Assembly: GCA_016722655.1 (NCBI GenBank)
Contig: JADKIR010000004.1
Location: forward strand, 558,001-622,000
Source of the DNA: Cytophagaceae bacterium
GTDB taxonomy: Bacteria; Bacteroidota; Bacteroidia; Cytophagales; Spirosomataceae
Reading direction: 5' to 3'
DNA: 64,000 nucleotides
Shown here piece after piece: positions 8,956 to 18,315 of the stretch. Every line of letters begins with the position of its first letter. Position 1 is the first letter of the stretch. The translations under genes were made by a program, and so were the position numbers. The notes beneath the pieces are model-generated. The model was given only the letters and a program-made list of their open reading frames with translations. It was not told the origin of the DNA and did no database searches.

Positions 8956-9501
8956 TTACAAAGGAAAAACCATTGAATATTTGATGGTAATTTTGTCATC
9001 GGTTTTGATTCCCATCAGTCCCGGAGGTTCTACCGCAAAATCTTTCATATTAATCGTAAAACCACCTTCAAGCTTTATAGCGTTTTTTATCACCGATTTT
9101 GTTGCCTTCAATTCAACCGGCTTGCTTACCCCATGGAATGTTAAATTCCCCTTTGCAGTCACCTGACTATCTGACTCTTGTATTGACGAAGCCGAAAAAC
9201 TCACATTAGGAAATTTAAGAGCTTCCAAAACTTCGATGGCATGTGAGTCGCGGTTAGAATTACCACTATCAAAACTTTTTACAGGAACTACAACCGCCAC
9301 CGCTTCGATTTTTTGGCTTGTAGAATTATATACAATTACACTTTTTGCCATATTTGACTTAGCATCCCAATCATGCATGGGGTGTTTCATGGCATAAGTA
9401 ATATATGAAGACTTTTTATCGGCTTCTATTTTCTTTTTTTCCTGAGAAAAAGAAGAAAAACCTACACTCAGAAGAGTGAATAGCAGAAGTATATTTTTCA
9501 T
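8956..9501 (-). CDS. YceI family periplasmic lipid-binding protein
   Basis: The 181-residue protein has a signal peptide at about 1-19 and the YceI lipocalin-like barrel. Diagnostic segments are DSHAIEVLEALKFPNVSF in the middle, VTAKGNLTFHGVSKPVEL, and the closing KDDKITIKYSM-type strand. YceI proteins bind polyisoprenoids or other amphiphiles. The gene lies last in an apparent minus-strand run after a b561-like membrane protein and a Rieske lipoprotein, a context that suggests a link to a lipid-soluble electron carrier. That link is inferred. Confidence 0.85.
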   Translation of the reverse strand: MKNILLLFTLLSVGFSSFSQEKKKIEADKKSSYITYAMKHPMHDWDAKSNMAKSVIVYNSTSQKIEAVAVVVPVKSFDSGNSNRDSHAIEVLEALKFPNVSFSASSIQESDSQVTAKGNLTFHGVSKPVELKATKSVIKNAIKLEGGFTINMKDFAVEPPGLMGIKTDDKITIKYSMVFPL

Positions 9502-9533
9502 TTATAATATTTTAAATACACAGATAACAAACC

Positions 9534-10196
9534 TTAAAATTCAAATTTTATCGATGCTATTGCCAAAGCATATGCACCAAAAGTAGTCATTGCCACACCG
9601 CGATGTATTTTTTTCAGATTTGCGGGGTCTGAGCTATGCTCTATTTGCCGGGCAAGTACATTAGTTGTTATCATTCCGGACAAATGAACCACTGAAAGAA
9701 TTTTATGCAATTTAATATTGTCAAATTTCGCACGGTTTACCATTGGAGGTGGTGCCGTAAAACTCAGTAAAGCAGTGCTGAAATAGCCAATATTGATTCC
9801 TTTTGCTAATCCCTCATGAAAATCTTTCAAATCTCCATCATAAGATTTATAGAGTTTAGCCCCTACTATTCCCTGAGCAACCATCGCCGCTGCGGTTGCA
9901 AGCCCTAATCCCTGATGAAACCTGAACATATTTCTTCTGATTTTGAGCTCTCTTTCCCGATTCTCAGGTGTCAGCACTTTAGGAGCTAATCCTACTTTAC
10001 GATACAAACCTTTTTCTCCCCAAAAAATCCTTTGAGTAAAAAGCATTTTCTCGGGTAAAAGCTCAGAACTTGCAGCAGATGTTTCACCTAATAAATCGGT
10101 AAGAAGACTATCTGCGGGATGATCCTGAGCGTAAATTTTATTGCTCACTGCAACAATTATCAAAAGAAAAATGAGGAGTTTTTTTTGTATTTGCAT
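9534..10196 (-). CDS. Four-helix membrane protein resembling cytochrome b561
   Basis: The 220-residue protein has a signal peptide (about 1-23), a polar stretch, and then four hydrophobic helices in the last 130 residues. Histidines recur at helix ends: RFHQGLGL, DFHEGLAKG, KLHKILSVVHLSGM and KIHRGVAM. Four helices with paired histidines are the pattern of b561-type haem membrane proteins, so haem binding is plausible but unproven. The gene sits between a Rieske lipoprotein gene and a YceI gene on the same strand with short gaps, which supports a redox role. Confidence 0.55.
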   Translation of the reverse strand: MQIQKKLLIFLLIIVAVSNKIYAQDHPADSLLTDLLGETSAASSELLPEKMLFTQRIFWGEKGLYRKVGLAPKVLTPENRERELKIRRNMFRFHQGLGLATAAAMVAQGIVGAKLYKSYDGDLKDFHEGLAKGINIGYFSTALLSFTAPPPMVNRAKFDNIKLHKILSVVHLSGMITTNVLARQIEHSSDPANLKKIHRGVAMTTFGAYALAIASIKFEF

Positions 10197-10214
10197 TATT
10201 CTAAATAATCAGTT

Positions 10215-10724
10215 TTAAGCTTTTACCTGTAATGTACTGGCTGCAGAATCAAATTTAGTTGAAAACACTTTTAAACTTGAGGATGCAGGGTCTTTTTCAA
10301 CAGCTCCGGTCAGGCTAAATTCTGAACCATGATTATTACAGAAAAAATCGCCCTGTGCTTTACGATATTGGAGATTAGTACCTTCGTGGGTACATTTTTT
10401 CGAAACTGCCACATATTGCCCTCCGGCATTGGCTATCAAGGCATCGCCAACAATTACAAATTCGCCATCAGTAGTAAGCTTGGAATAATTGGCATTTTTA
10501 AGGTCAATTATGAAGTCGAGTGAATTTCCAGAAGTAGCCCCTGTGATACCGGAAGCAGCATTTCCGCTGTTATTATTACCTGAATTACCTCTTGAAGACC
10601 CATCGGGCTCAACGTTATCATCTGATTTACAAGACGAAACCGCCCCAATACAATAAAATGCCATTAGTGCCTTTGAAGAAAGGCCGAGTGTTTTTAGAAA
10701 TTGTCCTCTTGATATTGATTCCAT
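10215..10724 (-). CDS. Rieske [2Fe-2S] lipoprotein
   Basis: The 169-residue protein has both cluster-binding boxes of Rieske proteins. CTHEG (C111, H113) and CNNHG (C129, H132) supply the two cysteines and two histidines. The N-terminus has a hydrophobic stretch ending at a lipobox-like AVSSC (C32), then a Ser/Gly/Asn linker typical of outer-surface or periplasmic lipoproteins. It is likely a small electron carrier rather than the bc1 Rieske subunit, because no cytochrome b/c1 genes are near. Its neighbours downstream are the b561-like protein and YceI. Confidence 0.85.
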   Translation of the reverse strand: MESISRGQFLKTLGLSSKALMAFYCIGAVSSCKSDDNVEPDGSSRGNSGNNNSGNAASGITGATSGNSLDFIIDLKNANYSKLTTDGEFVIVGDALIANAGGQYVAVSKKCTHEGTNLQYRKAQGDFFCNNHGSEFSLTGAVEKDPASSSLKVFSTKFDSAASTLQVKA

Positions 10725-10755
10725 AGTTTTAGATTATTTAAACTATGTACGAACA

Positions 10756-12096
10756 TCAATTAATTTTGGTTGCTCTTTTAAAAATATTTGTTGGAATAAT
10801 ATTAAAAAATACGCCTGCAGAATATAATCTGACATTCCCGAAACCTATGTTTCGAAGAGGAAGTTTAATAAATGGCTCAACCTGAACGGATATTTTATTG
10901 GAGATTTTTCTTTGTAAACCAATTGAAACATTGGCAACGCTGTTAGCTGCGAAACCGGTACTTCCTTCCCAATTTTTCCATTTCAAATTGGGGTCATTGT
11001 CATTTTCATAATGATATTCATATGTTTCTTTAAGCATGTAATAATTGGTAACACCTAAAGAAACATAATATGCATTTTTATTTTTTCTGAATGGAAAATA
11101 AGTTAAACTAACCGGCAAATCGAGCATATTACAGGATGCACCCACTTCTGTTAAAGGCGAACTCGGGGTTCCCCATTTGGCAGGCCATGCGTAATCTTCA
11201 GCATAAGCTTCGTATAATTTAAGTGACCGGATTACAGCAGTTCTAATTTGCAAATCAGGTGTGATGTTATAAGACAGTCCTAATTGTAAATTGTAGCCAA
11301 TTGGCTCTGATTGACCCATAACCACCGAGCTGTAATCAGGTGAAGCTCCAAAGTTTATAGCCCAACGTGAAAATCTTGTTCTTTTGCTATTTTGCTGTAT
11401 TTCAACATATTGTTCATCCGAAATAGTAATAACAGAATCTAAATTTTCGGCACTTTCATCTTTTGTAAGAATCTCACTATCATATTTTATAGCAGTTTCG
11501 GTTCCTGAAAAAACTTCCTTAGAATTCAAGGAGTCCATTAAGGGAATATTTTTGGTTTCATTTTGAGCAATTTCATTCTTACCCGTATTTTCCAAAACTT
11601 GTTCTTCAAATTTCTCTTTTCCGGATTGAGAATTGGAATCTGAATTCAGAATTTCTTTGGGAATAAAAGATTGCTGACTGTTTTTTACAGGTTTCAAATT
11701 GCCTCGACCAGACCCTTTTACGATATCCAACTCTGTGTTCCCAGCAAAAGTGATATTATCTTTTCCAAAAACTTCTTTTTCGACCTTTTCCTGAGTTTTA
11801 ATTTTGCTTTTGCTTTCAAATTTTTCAAGGTTATTTTTCAAAACTCCGGTATTCTTGGCCAAATCACTTTCAGAATCTGTTTTTAAATAAAAATACCCTC
11901 CAATAAATGCAAAAATTAAAATTGCTGCGGCACTTCGCCACCAAAAAGGTATAATTTTTCTTTCCTTTTTTTCTTCCAATTTTGACTCCATAGCCTCCCA
12001 GGCTCCTTCCCAAAGAGGTTCTGAATGGGAATCAGCTCCAGATTTGATCCAATCATCAAACTCGCTATCAGATAAATGCTCCCACTCTCTTCTCAT
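10756..12096 (-). CDS. Membrane protein cotranscribed with ECF sigma factor (putative anti-sigma with barrel-like C-terminus)
   Basis: The 446-residue protein has a cytoplasmic N-terminus of about 50 residues (LSDSEFDDWIKSGADSH), one membrane helix at about 52-70 and a long acidic, Ser/Asn/Lys-rich linker. The last 200 residues (WAINFGASPDYSSVV to GFGNVRLYSAGVFFNI) look like an outer-membrane beta-barrel or porin-like domain. Its ATG overlaps the sigma factor TGA, so the two are translationally coupled, as is normal for an anti-sigma factor. I see no zinc-binding anti-sigma motif. Regulation of the sigma factor is inferred from position only. Confidence 0.65.
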   Translation of the reverse strand: MRREWEHLSDSEFDDWIKSGADSHSEPLWEGAWEAMESKLEEKKERKIIPFWWRSAAAILIFAFIGGYFYLKTDSESDLAKNTGVLKNNLEKFESKSKIKTQEKVEKEVFGKDNITFAGNTELDIVKGSGRGNLKPVKNSQQSFIPKEILNSDSNSQSGKEKFEEQVLENTGKNEIAQNETKNIPLMDSLNSKEVFSGTETAIKYDSEILTKDESAENLDSVITISDEQYVEIQQNSKRTRFSRWAINFGASPDYSSVVMGQSEPIGYNLQLGLSYNITPDLQIRTAVIRSLKLYEAYAEDYAWPAKWGTPSSPLTEVGASCNMLDLPVSLTYFPFRKNKNAYYVSLGVTNYYMLKETYEYHYENDNDPNLKWKNWEGSTGFAANSVANVSIGLQRKISNKISVQVEPFIKLPLRNIGFGNVRLYSAGVFFNIIPTNIFKRATKIN

Positions 12097-12662
12097 TGCC
12101 TTTCAAAATTTAATTTATCTGAAGACTCCAACATTCTTCTCAGCATTTCTCTTGCCCTGGAAACATTTGATTTGGAAGTACCCACCGACACCCCAAGCAT
12201 TTTGCTAATTTCTTCATGTGTATAGCCGTCAATAACATACAAATTGAAGTTAGCAAGATAGTTTTTGGGCAATTTATGTACCAGCTTTAACAAATCATCA
12301 TAGGCCAGACGGTCGTTGGGCGAAACCTCCTCAACGGTCATTCCTCTTGCAGTATCAATTTCATGATGAAAATAATGCTTGTTTTGACTCCTATATGTGT
12401 CTATTGCAGTGTTCACGACAATCCTTTTAAGCCAGGTGCCAAATGGCCGCTCAAAATCATAAGTGTTTATTTTATTGAAAACCTTTAAAAATGAATCATT
12501 TAAAATCTCCAGAGCTTCTTCTCTTGAACTGGAATATCTCAAACATAAACTCATAGCGAAACCAAAGTACTGCTTGTAGAGCAGCTCCTGACACTTGCGG
12601 TCGTTTTGTTTACAACCCTCAAGTATTTCCCGAACTTTTGATGATTCGGCGGTTGGTTTCAT
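12093..12662 (-). CDS. ECF-type RNA polymerase sigma-70 factor
   Basis: The 189-residue protein has both ECF regions. Region 2 is at about 25-95, with YSSSREEALEILNDSFLKVF and the -10-binding PFGTWLKRIVVNTAIDTYR. Region 4 is at about 120-180, with the helix-turn-helix GYTHEEISKMLGVSVGTSKS. A short N-terminal CKQNDRKCQELLYKQY helix fits the usual sigma2 start. The next gene overlaps it by four bases and encodes a membrane protein that is the likely partner. The target genes are not visible in the window. Confidence 0.9.
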   Translation of the reverse strand: MKPTAESSKVREILEGCKQNDRKCQELLYKQYFGFAMSLCLRYSSSREEALEILNDSFLKVFNKINTYDFERPFGTWLKRIVVNTAIDTYRSQNKHYFHHEIDTARGMTVEEVSPNDRLAYDDLLKLVHKLPKNYLANFNLYVIDGYTHEEISKMLGVSVGTSKSNVSRAREMLRRMLESSDKLNFERQ

Positions 12663-12871
12663 ATTATTACGACAAGATTAGATGTAAGGTTGCAGAATAT
12701 TTTTGACCAATGTATATACATTAATTGAATTTCCAAAAACAATTTCACAAATTATTTTACAAATTCCGGATTTAAACTCTTTTAAATAAGTTTATAACAA
12801 TTTTCTATTAGAATTGTTTGGATATTATTGTTTTACACAGAATTAAGAAAAATACCAAGAATAAGATATTT

Positions 12872-14227
12872 TTAAATAAATCTCTTCATTTTTAGTTTAG
12901 CAATATCAAAAGGTTTTTCGTTCCAACCATCGGCAATGACCAGGGCAGCACCCAAAGAAGATGCTTGTGATAGTTCAGAAGCAAAAACCTGAATATTGTA
13001 AAAAGCTTCAGCCAGAAGATTCATAAAAATAGGATTTCGGGAAAAACCACCATCAACAAAAAGTTTACGTGGAGGTTTTGAGCCGAAAACCAATTGCGTA
13101 GATGCCACTTGCTGAGCAACCATATCCATAATAAACTGGTGGTAAGCTTCCTCAATATTGGAAAAAGAATTGAGGTTACGTTCTACAAAAGGACTGTCAA
13201 ACAGACTTCCCACTTCAATTTGATTGGGAAGTGCCTGGTGGAATTTTTTACGCAAAGCCTGTACTATTTTATAATCAAAATTGACAGATTTATAAAAATC
13301 CGGCGAGGCAGAGAAATATTCAGCCAAATGTTTTACCTGTCGGGCGTGCTCATTTCCCGAAAATAATCGGGAAGCCCTCACAGTTTTACCTTCGTAGCTG
13401 ATAAAATTCAGACAGTCTTGCCGGAGCTCTTTTTCGGTTAATAAACTATCATTAAACGGATTGAGACTTATGCACCAGGTACCAGTAGAAATCAAAACAA
13501 ATGGCTCATTAACTGATTTTAGATATGGCACCAATGCAGCAGAACTGTCATGGATTCCCGGACCGATGATTAAATCTTCTTTTTTTATAAAATTACTGGC
13601 ACTAACCGGAGGTAAACAGGCAACATGCCAATGTTCATTGTCAAGCCACTGATGATAATCATTCTTTTCAAAATCCCACATAGCCGTATGACAACCAATG
13701 CTTGTTAACTCGGCTTTGGGCTCACCACTAAACAAAAAACTAAAATATTGAGGTAAATGAAGAGCGAATCGGGTGTTTTTTAAAATCTCAATTTTATGTT
13801 TTTTTAACCAGAACAGTTGCAATCCAGAATTAAGCAAATCGAGGTCTGGGGAAGCCACATTTTTAAAAAACAGACCGTCAGTATTGTATTTTTCTATAAA
13901 CTCATTTTTAGTGGTTTTGGGCAGCTTTTTCAGATAATTATAAACCGGGGCTAGTGGTTGAAGGTCTTTGTTGAGATATACAAAACTGGCTCCATAAGCC
14001 GAAAAATTGACTGCCTTAATATGAAAAGCCGGGTTTTTAGATATTTCATCATATATTGATTTTACCCAGGCAGATATAGCCATCAGGTCGTCGGCTGGCT
14101 CTCCGTCATCGTCTGAAATCTCATCAAAAATTACTTGATTTTCAAACACAACATTATAATCAGAATCAAAACCCAATACTTTTTTATTGGTTTTGCCTAA
14201 ATCAAATATCAAACATATATCCAGCAT
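12872..14227 (-). CDS. FGGY family carbohydrate kinase
   Basis: The 451-residue protein has the ASKHA kinase elements. DLGKTNKK at about 9-16 is the phosphate-1 loop, GIHDSSA at 224-230 contains the catalytic aspartate D227, ISTGTW is the phosphate-2 region, and VDGGFSRNPIF is the adenosine motif. FGGY kinases phosphorylate sugars or polyols; the ISTGTWCISL region resembles rhamnulokinases and fuculokinases, but I cannot fix the substrate. The lactonase gene upstream ends only three bases before it, so the pair is an operon, probably in sugar or sugar-acid use. Confidence 0.8.
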   Translation of the reverse strand: MLDICLIFDLGKTNKKVLGFDSDYNVVFENQVIFDEISDDDGEPADDLMAISAWVKSIYDEISKNPAFHIKAVNFSAYGASFVYLNKDLQPLAPVYNYLKKLPKTTKNEFIEKYNTDGLFFKNVASPDLDLLNSGLQLFWLKKHKIEILKNTRFALHLPQYFSFLFSGEPKAELTSIGCHTAMWDFEKNDYHQWLDNEHWHVACLPPVSASNFIKKEDLIIGPGIHDSSAALVPYLKSVNEPFVLISTGTWCISLNPFNDSLLTEKELRQDCLNFISYEGKTVRASRLFSGNEHARQVKHLAEYFSASPDFYKSVNFDYKIVQALRKKFHQALPNQIEVGSLFDSPFVERNLNSFSNIEEAYHQFIMDMVAQQVASTQLVFGSKPPRKLFVDGGFSRNPIFMNLLAEAFYNIQVFASELSQASSLGAALVIADGWNEKPFDIAKLKMKRFI

Positions 14228-14230
14228 AAG

Positions 14231-15346
14231 TCAATCCTTTAAAAACTTTACACATACGGGCATTGATACCGAAAGTTCGTGACCGGTTTCGGTCATTTTC
14301 CCATTTTCCAATTTAAATATCACAATATTATCGGTATTTTGATTGGCAACCATCATGTACTTACCGTCATGGGTGATACCAAAATTACGGGGAACTTTAC
14401 CCTTTACTGAAGTTTGGTCAATTTGAGTCAGTTTTCCATTTGATTGATTTACAGAAAACCGCACAATGGTATCATAAAACCGATTGGAGCCATACAAAAA
14501 TTTACCATCTGGTGAAAAATGAATATCAGCACAGGAATTATTTCCGGAAAAATCAGGGGGCAATGTACTTACTTCATCCATTGGTGTGATTTTACCGTTT
14601 TCATACAAAAACTGAGTAACTTTGCCGGTAAGTTCCTGAATCACATAGGCATAAGAAAGTGTAGGATGAAATACAAAATGGCGTGGACCCGAGCCGGCAC
14701 TTAATTTCACTCTCTGGATTTCAGTCAAATGACCAATTTTGTCATCAAAAGAATAATTAACCACTTCATCAGTTCCAAGGTCCGCCACAAAGAGATTGCG
14801 GTTGTCAGGCGAAATGTTTACTGAATGAACGTGAGGTTTTTCTTGCCTGGCGGTATTTGGACCATTGCCATAATGCTGAATCACCTGCACTGGTTCGCCC
14901 AATGAACCATCGTTATTAATAGGTAAAAGACCAATTGTACCGCCGGTATAATTTCCTGCAAAAGCCCATTTTCCTGTTGCATCTAAAGAAATGTGACAAG
15001 GATGGGCTCCCCCTGAAGGTTTTGAATTTAATTTTTGGAAAATCCCGGAAGCTTTATCAAAATTCCAGGCGTCAACACTGCCTCCGTCGGTTTCGCTTAC
15101 TGCATAAATATTTTTTTGCCCCCTATCAAAATCCAGAAAAGAGGGATTCTCTATGGCATCAGAATGACTTACGATTTTGACAGTCCCGGTAGCCGGCTCA
15201 TATTTGGCATAATAAATACCTTTTGAGCCTTTTTGAGTATAAGTACCAATCAGAAAATCGTAGGTTTTGCCATCCATTTTTTGGTAAGTTTTACAGCTAA
15301 AAACTGTAAGAGAAAATATCAAAAAAATCAATGATATTTTTTTCAT
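14231..15346 (-). CDS. Lactonase family seven-bladed beta-propeller lipoprotein
   Basis: From ATG 15346 the protein has 371 residues with a lipoprotein signal ending at SLTVFSC. The body shows the repeated propeller blades of 6-phosphogluconolactonase-type (Pgl/YbhE) enzymes: FLIGTYTQKGSKGIY, PCHISLDATGKWAFAGNYTG, RHFVFHPTLSYAYVIQEL and DIHFSPDGKFLYGSNR. The family hydrolyses lactones such as 6-phosphogluconolactone, but lipoprotein export argues for an extracytoplasmic sugar lactone instead. A TTG two codons upstream (15352) is an alternative start. It is followed three bases later by the FGGY kinase. Confidence 0.8.
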   Translation of the reverse strand: MKKISLIFLIFSLTVFSCKTYQKMDGKTYDFLIGTYTQKGSKGIYYAKYEPATGTVKIVSHSDAIENPSFLDFDRGQKNIYAVSETDGGSVDAWNFDKASGIFQKLNSKPSGGAHPCHISLDATGKWAFAGNYTGGTIGLLPINNDGSLGEPVQVIQHYGNGPNTARQEKPHVHSVNISPDNRNLFVADLGTDEVVNYSFDDKIGHLTEIQRVKLSAGSGPRHFVFHPTLSYAYVIQELTGKVTQFLYENGKITPMDEVSTLPPDFSGNNSCADIHFSPDGKFLYGSNRFYDTIVRFSVNQSNGKLTQIDQTSVKGKVPRNFGITHDGKYMMVANQNTDNIVIFKLENGKMTETGHELSVSMPVCVKFLKD

Positions 15347-15443
15347 AAACAATATGGTTGATTTTTATTAAAAAAGAAGGAAATAGAAAGTTATTCTTAC
15401 CTCAAGATAAAGCTTATTTTAGTTGTACAACACAATTTATACG

Positions 15444-16499
15444 TCACTTTATCTGTTTCCTAATATCGTTAATGAATTGTGAAATTGGTCGAACATAATT
15501 TCTTAATCCAACATGATTCAGTGCATGCTTTAATCGGCGACTATCATCCGGTAAATAAAAAATTTGACGTTGCTCTCCAAGCAAAGTTAGCTTATCATCA
15601 GATAAATCTTCATCATAAGTTACAACGTGAAAAATATTTTTTACTTTAAATCTATTATATACTTCTGTACTACTACTAACATTTTTCCAACGTTCTCTAA
15701 TTGTTCTTTTACATGAAATTCCAATTAACCACCCATCCTTAGTTTTAACCCAATTATCCACTTCTAAATCGGCCTGAAAATGAGATGGTGCCTCAGCTCT
15801 TTTTATCTTGTAATATCCTAAAATAAAATTTGTTACATCTTCTAAACTTCCGCCGGCTCTTTGTTTTCTCTTCTGTCCAGCTCTTCTTTCAAATTCTTGT
15901 ACAAATGATGTTAAAACAATATCTTTATCAATTTCACTTAGTAAATATTCACTTGATAAAATTACTTTAAGAGTTGAGAAAGCTTTTACAATTTCGGTTC
16001 TTTCTGCAGTTAAGCATCCTTTCACACCAATATCATCCCAAAGTGAAATTACAGTCGCTAAACCCTTATCTCCCTCAACATCAAGATATGTTTTGGCTAT
16101 ATTTAGTGTAAACTCTTTATCATCACTTGGAATATTTGAAATAGCTTGATTCAAAGGCAACATTATATTTTCACATGTAAGAATAAATGCATCCATCTCA
16201 AAAGAATTAGATATTTCTAAATCTAAATCATTTAATAATCTCCTTACTCTATCAATATTTTTAGTTGCTTTTTTAAATCTTTCTTCAATTATGTTTTTTA
16301 GTACATGTTTTTGTAACTCAAGTGTGTTGTCACCCTTATTGTCTCTAGCAATAACTCGCAAACTACTAGTTATCAAAGTTAAAAGCTTTGGCTCATTACC
16401 AATCTTTGCATATTTATCACTACTTATTAACATCCGAGAAAACCAATAGACTTTATGCCAAGGGTTTCGAATTTCTGATAATAAATCTGTCGGTTTCAA
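15444..16499 (-). CDS. Type II restriction endonuclease, PD-(D/E)xK type
   Basis: The 351-residue protein follows a DNA methyltransferase gene with a four-base TTGA overlap, so it probably starts at TTG 16499; the first internal ATG is codon 23. The likely nuclease core is ADLEVDN (D244, E246, D248) followed 15 residues later by ISCKR (K264), which fits the PD-(D/E)xK pattern. An upstream GGSLED (E220) fits the extra helical glutamate. I do not recognise the recognition-site subgroup. The segment looks richer in A+T than its neighbours, which suggests acquisition by transfer. A weak TTG start after the methyltransferase would keep nuclease level below protective methylation. Confidence 0.75.
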   Translation of the reverse strand: MKPTDLLSEIRNPWHKVYWFSRMLISSDKYAKIGNEPKLLTLITSSLRVIARDNKGDNTLELQKHVLKNIIEERFKKATKNIDRVRRLLNDLDLEISNSFEMDAFILTCENIMLPLNQAISNIPSDDKEFTLNIAKTYLDVEGDKGLATVISLWDDIGVKGCLTAERTEIVKAFSTLKVILSSEYLLSEIDKDIVLTSFVQEFERRAGQKRKQRAGGSLEDVTNFILGYYKIKRAEAPSHFQADLEVDNWVKTKDGWLIGISCKRTIRERWKNVSSSTEVYNRFKVKNIFHVVTYDEDLSDDKLTLLGEQRQIFYLPDDSRRLKHALNHVGLRNYVRPISQFINDIRKQIK

Positions 16500-17257
16500 C
16501 CTTCAATTTGTTTAAGTGAAAACTTTAATCTTCTTTGACTTTCAAATAATTTTATACGTTTCAATGCCATTTCAACATATTCAGGCGATAATTCAATTCC
16601 TAGATAATTCCTTTCATTTAAAATGGCAGCAATTGCTGTTGTGCCTGAGCCAATGAAAGGATCCAAAATTGTCTTCGCATTTGTGGAAGAAATAATTCTA
16701 TCAATCAAATCGATAGGAAAAGGAGCTGGATGCGGATTATTCATTTCTTGCTTAAATTCCCATACATCTCCAAATGCATTCGCTTTTGGAATAAGCCTGA
16801 AATCAGGTTTTGCAATTAAATATATAACTTCATAAGTTGGCAAGAAGTAACCTTGGTTAAAATTTATTCCTCCCCTTCTTTTCCAAATAATAATTTGCCT
16901 TACTGGGAAACCACTTATAATATCTTGCCTATCTTGTAAAAGTCCATCTTGAACTCTCCATTTATGATTGTAAAAAATTGCTCCATCATTTGGGATAATT
17001 CTAAACATCTCGGTTAAACAGTCTCTTTGCCATTTTACATATTCTTCATGTGGCATACAATCATTATGATGACTATAACCATTAACTAGCTCCGCATTTT
17101 TCCATTTCCCTCCTCTTCCATCTTTCATTCCATTGCCAGTTGAATTTTTTAAATTATAAGGTGGAGAAGTTACAATTAAATCAATACTATTGTCAGAAAT
17201 TTTTTTCATTTCTTCTAGACAATCACCTTGGATTATTTTATTCAATTCAAAATTCAT
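16496..17257 (-). CDS. Type II DNA methyltransferase (N4-cytosine or N6-adenine, beta class)
   Basis: The 253-residue enzyme has motif IV TSPPYN (SPPY at 31-34) near the N-terminus and motif I DPFIGSGTT (199-207) near the C-terminus. The order IV, target domain, I defines the beta class. SPPY is frequent in N4-cytosine enzymes but also occurs in N6-adenine ones, so the modified base is open. NYLGIELSPEYVEMA after motif I is the usual motif II. It is the first gene of the restriction-modification pair and overlaps the endonuclease gene. The recognition site is unknown. Confidence 0.9.
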   Translation of the reverse strand: MNFELNKIIQGDCLEEMKKISDNSIDLIVTSPPYNLKNSTGNGMKDGRGGKWKNAELVNGYSHHNDCMPHEEYVKWQRDCLTEMFRIIPNDGAIFYNHKWRVQDGLLQDRQDIISGFPVRQIIIWKRRGGINFNQGYFLPTYEVIYLIAKPDFRLIPKANAFGDVWEFKQEMNNPHPAPFPIDLIDRIISSTNAKTILDPFIGSGTTAIAAILNERNYLGIELSPEYVEMALKRIKLFESQRRLKFSLKQIEG

Positions 17258-17325
17258 TTATAAATAATTAATAAATACCATTAGCAAAACAATAAAAACC
17301 AAAATTACATTTAAAATTTCAGTCT

Positions 17326-18015
17326 TTACATTGACTTTAAAGTTTTATCAAATGTTTCTTTTATGATCGAAGCCCAAACATCATATCCCTTCTGAGTTTG
17401 GTGCAATTTGTCACCTATAAAATATTCTCCAATCGGACGCCCGTCCCCACCGAGATATCTGGTTTCTGTATCGATAAAATGAAGGTTTTTATGAGATGCA
17501 CAATATGCTGATATCAGGCTATTTGCTTTCTTAGCCTGTGGCCACACATTCCATCTTAACTCCGTGGGTGTAATAGCAATAAAATAAACAGGGGCTTTTC
17601 TGTCCTTTTTCCTAATGATTTTTACAGTACTTTTAAACATATCCAAAACCTCCTCCGGTGTTTTATCTTCCTCACTACCAGTGATATCGTTTGCAACAAA
17701 TATAGCTACAGCCTTAAATTGATGGGGATAAACCAACCTTTTGGTATAAACCAGTAAATCGGAGAATTTTGCACCTCCATAACCTCTTTGGATAACCGGA
17801 TATGGAGCCATGTCTTGCCTGATATTATTCCATAACCTTATGCTTGAGCTACCAATAAATAATATAGCATCTTTGGGGTCGGTTTCAGTTTTATCTAGTT
17901 GTTCAAGTTTTTGTATTTCCGGCTCCCAACTTTTAGCGGCTTCCTGAAACTTTTTTGTAGGCGAGCAAGAAAATAGAATTACAGAAAATGATAAAAGGAA
18001 TAATATTTTTCTCAT
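17326..18015 (-). CDS. SGNH/GDSL hydrolase lipoprotein
   Basis: The 229-residue protein has a lipoprotein signal with the cysteine at 17 (ILFSC). The four SGNH blocks are present: GSSS at 55-58 (catalytic S56), the glycine in GYGGAKF near 79-84, N109 in VAND, and the DKLH block (D202, H205). Members are esterases, often acting on acetylated glycans or phospholipids. The substrate is unknown. It lies between the restriction-modification pair and an empty stretch before gldH, and seems to be its own unit. Confidence 0.85.
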   Translation of the reverse strand: MRKILFLLSFSVILFSCSPTKKFQEAAKSWEPEIQKLEQLDKTETDPKDAILFIGSSSIRLWNNIRQDMAPYPVIQRGYGGAKFSDLLVYTKRLVYPHQFKAVAIFVANDITGSEEDKTPEEVLDMFKSTVKIIRKKDRKAPVYFIAITPTELRWNVWPQAKKANSLISAYCASHKNLHFIDTETRYLGGDGRPIGEYFIGDKLHQTQKGYDVWASIIKETFDKTLKSM

Positions 18016-18315
18016 AAAAGTATTTTAGAATCTTAAATAATAAGCAAGTGATTTCTATCAATTGCGATTTACTCAACCTGTAATAATGAATACACAAAAA
18101 TAAACGGATAATTGACATTTCTAAAGAAAGCCCATTAAAATAAAAGAGGATCGAGAAAACTCAGAATCCTGAACCAAAAAATGAGGAAAATTTGGAATAT
18201 AAACTTTAGATTTTTTTTACTTTCAAACAGATAAAACCAAAAAACTCATTAGTAAATCGGCTGCAATAAAAAGTAAACTGGCAATTATTTAAAAATACCG
18301 AAAAAAAAAAGAAAC

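Noticed and set aside
18120..18315. Possible small gene between the GDSL esterase and gldH
   Set aside because: The stretch is AT-rich with frequent stops in all frames and no hairpin or promoter of note.
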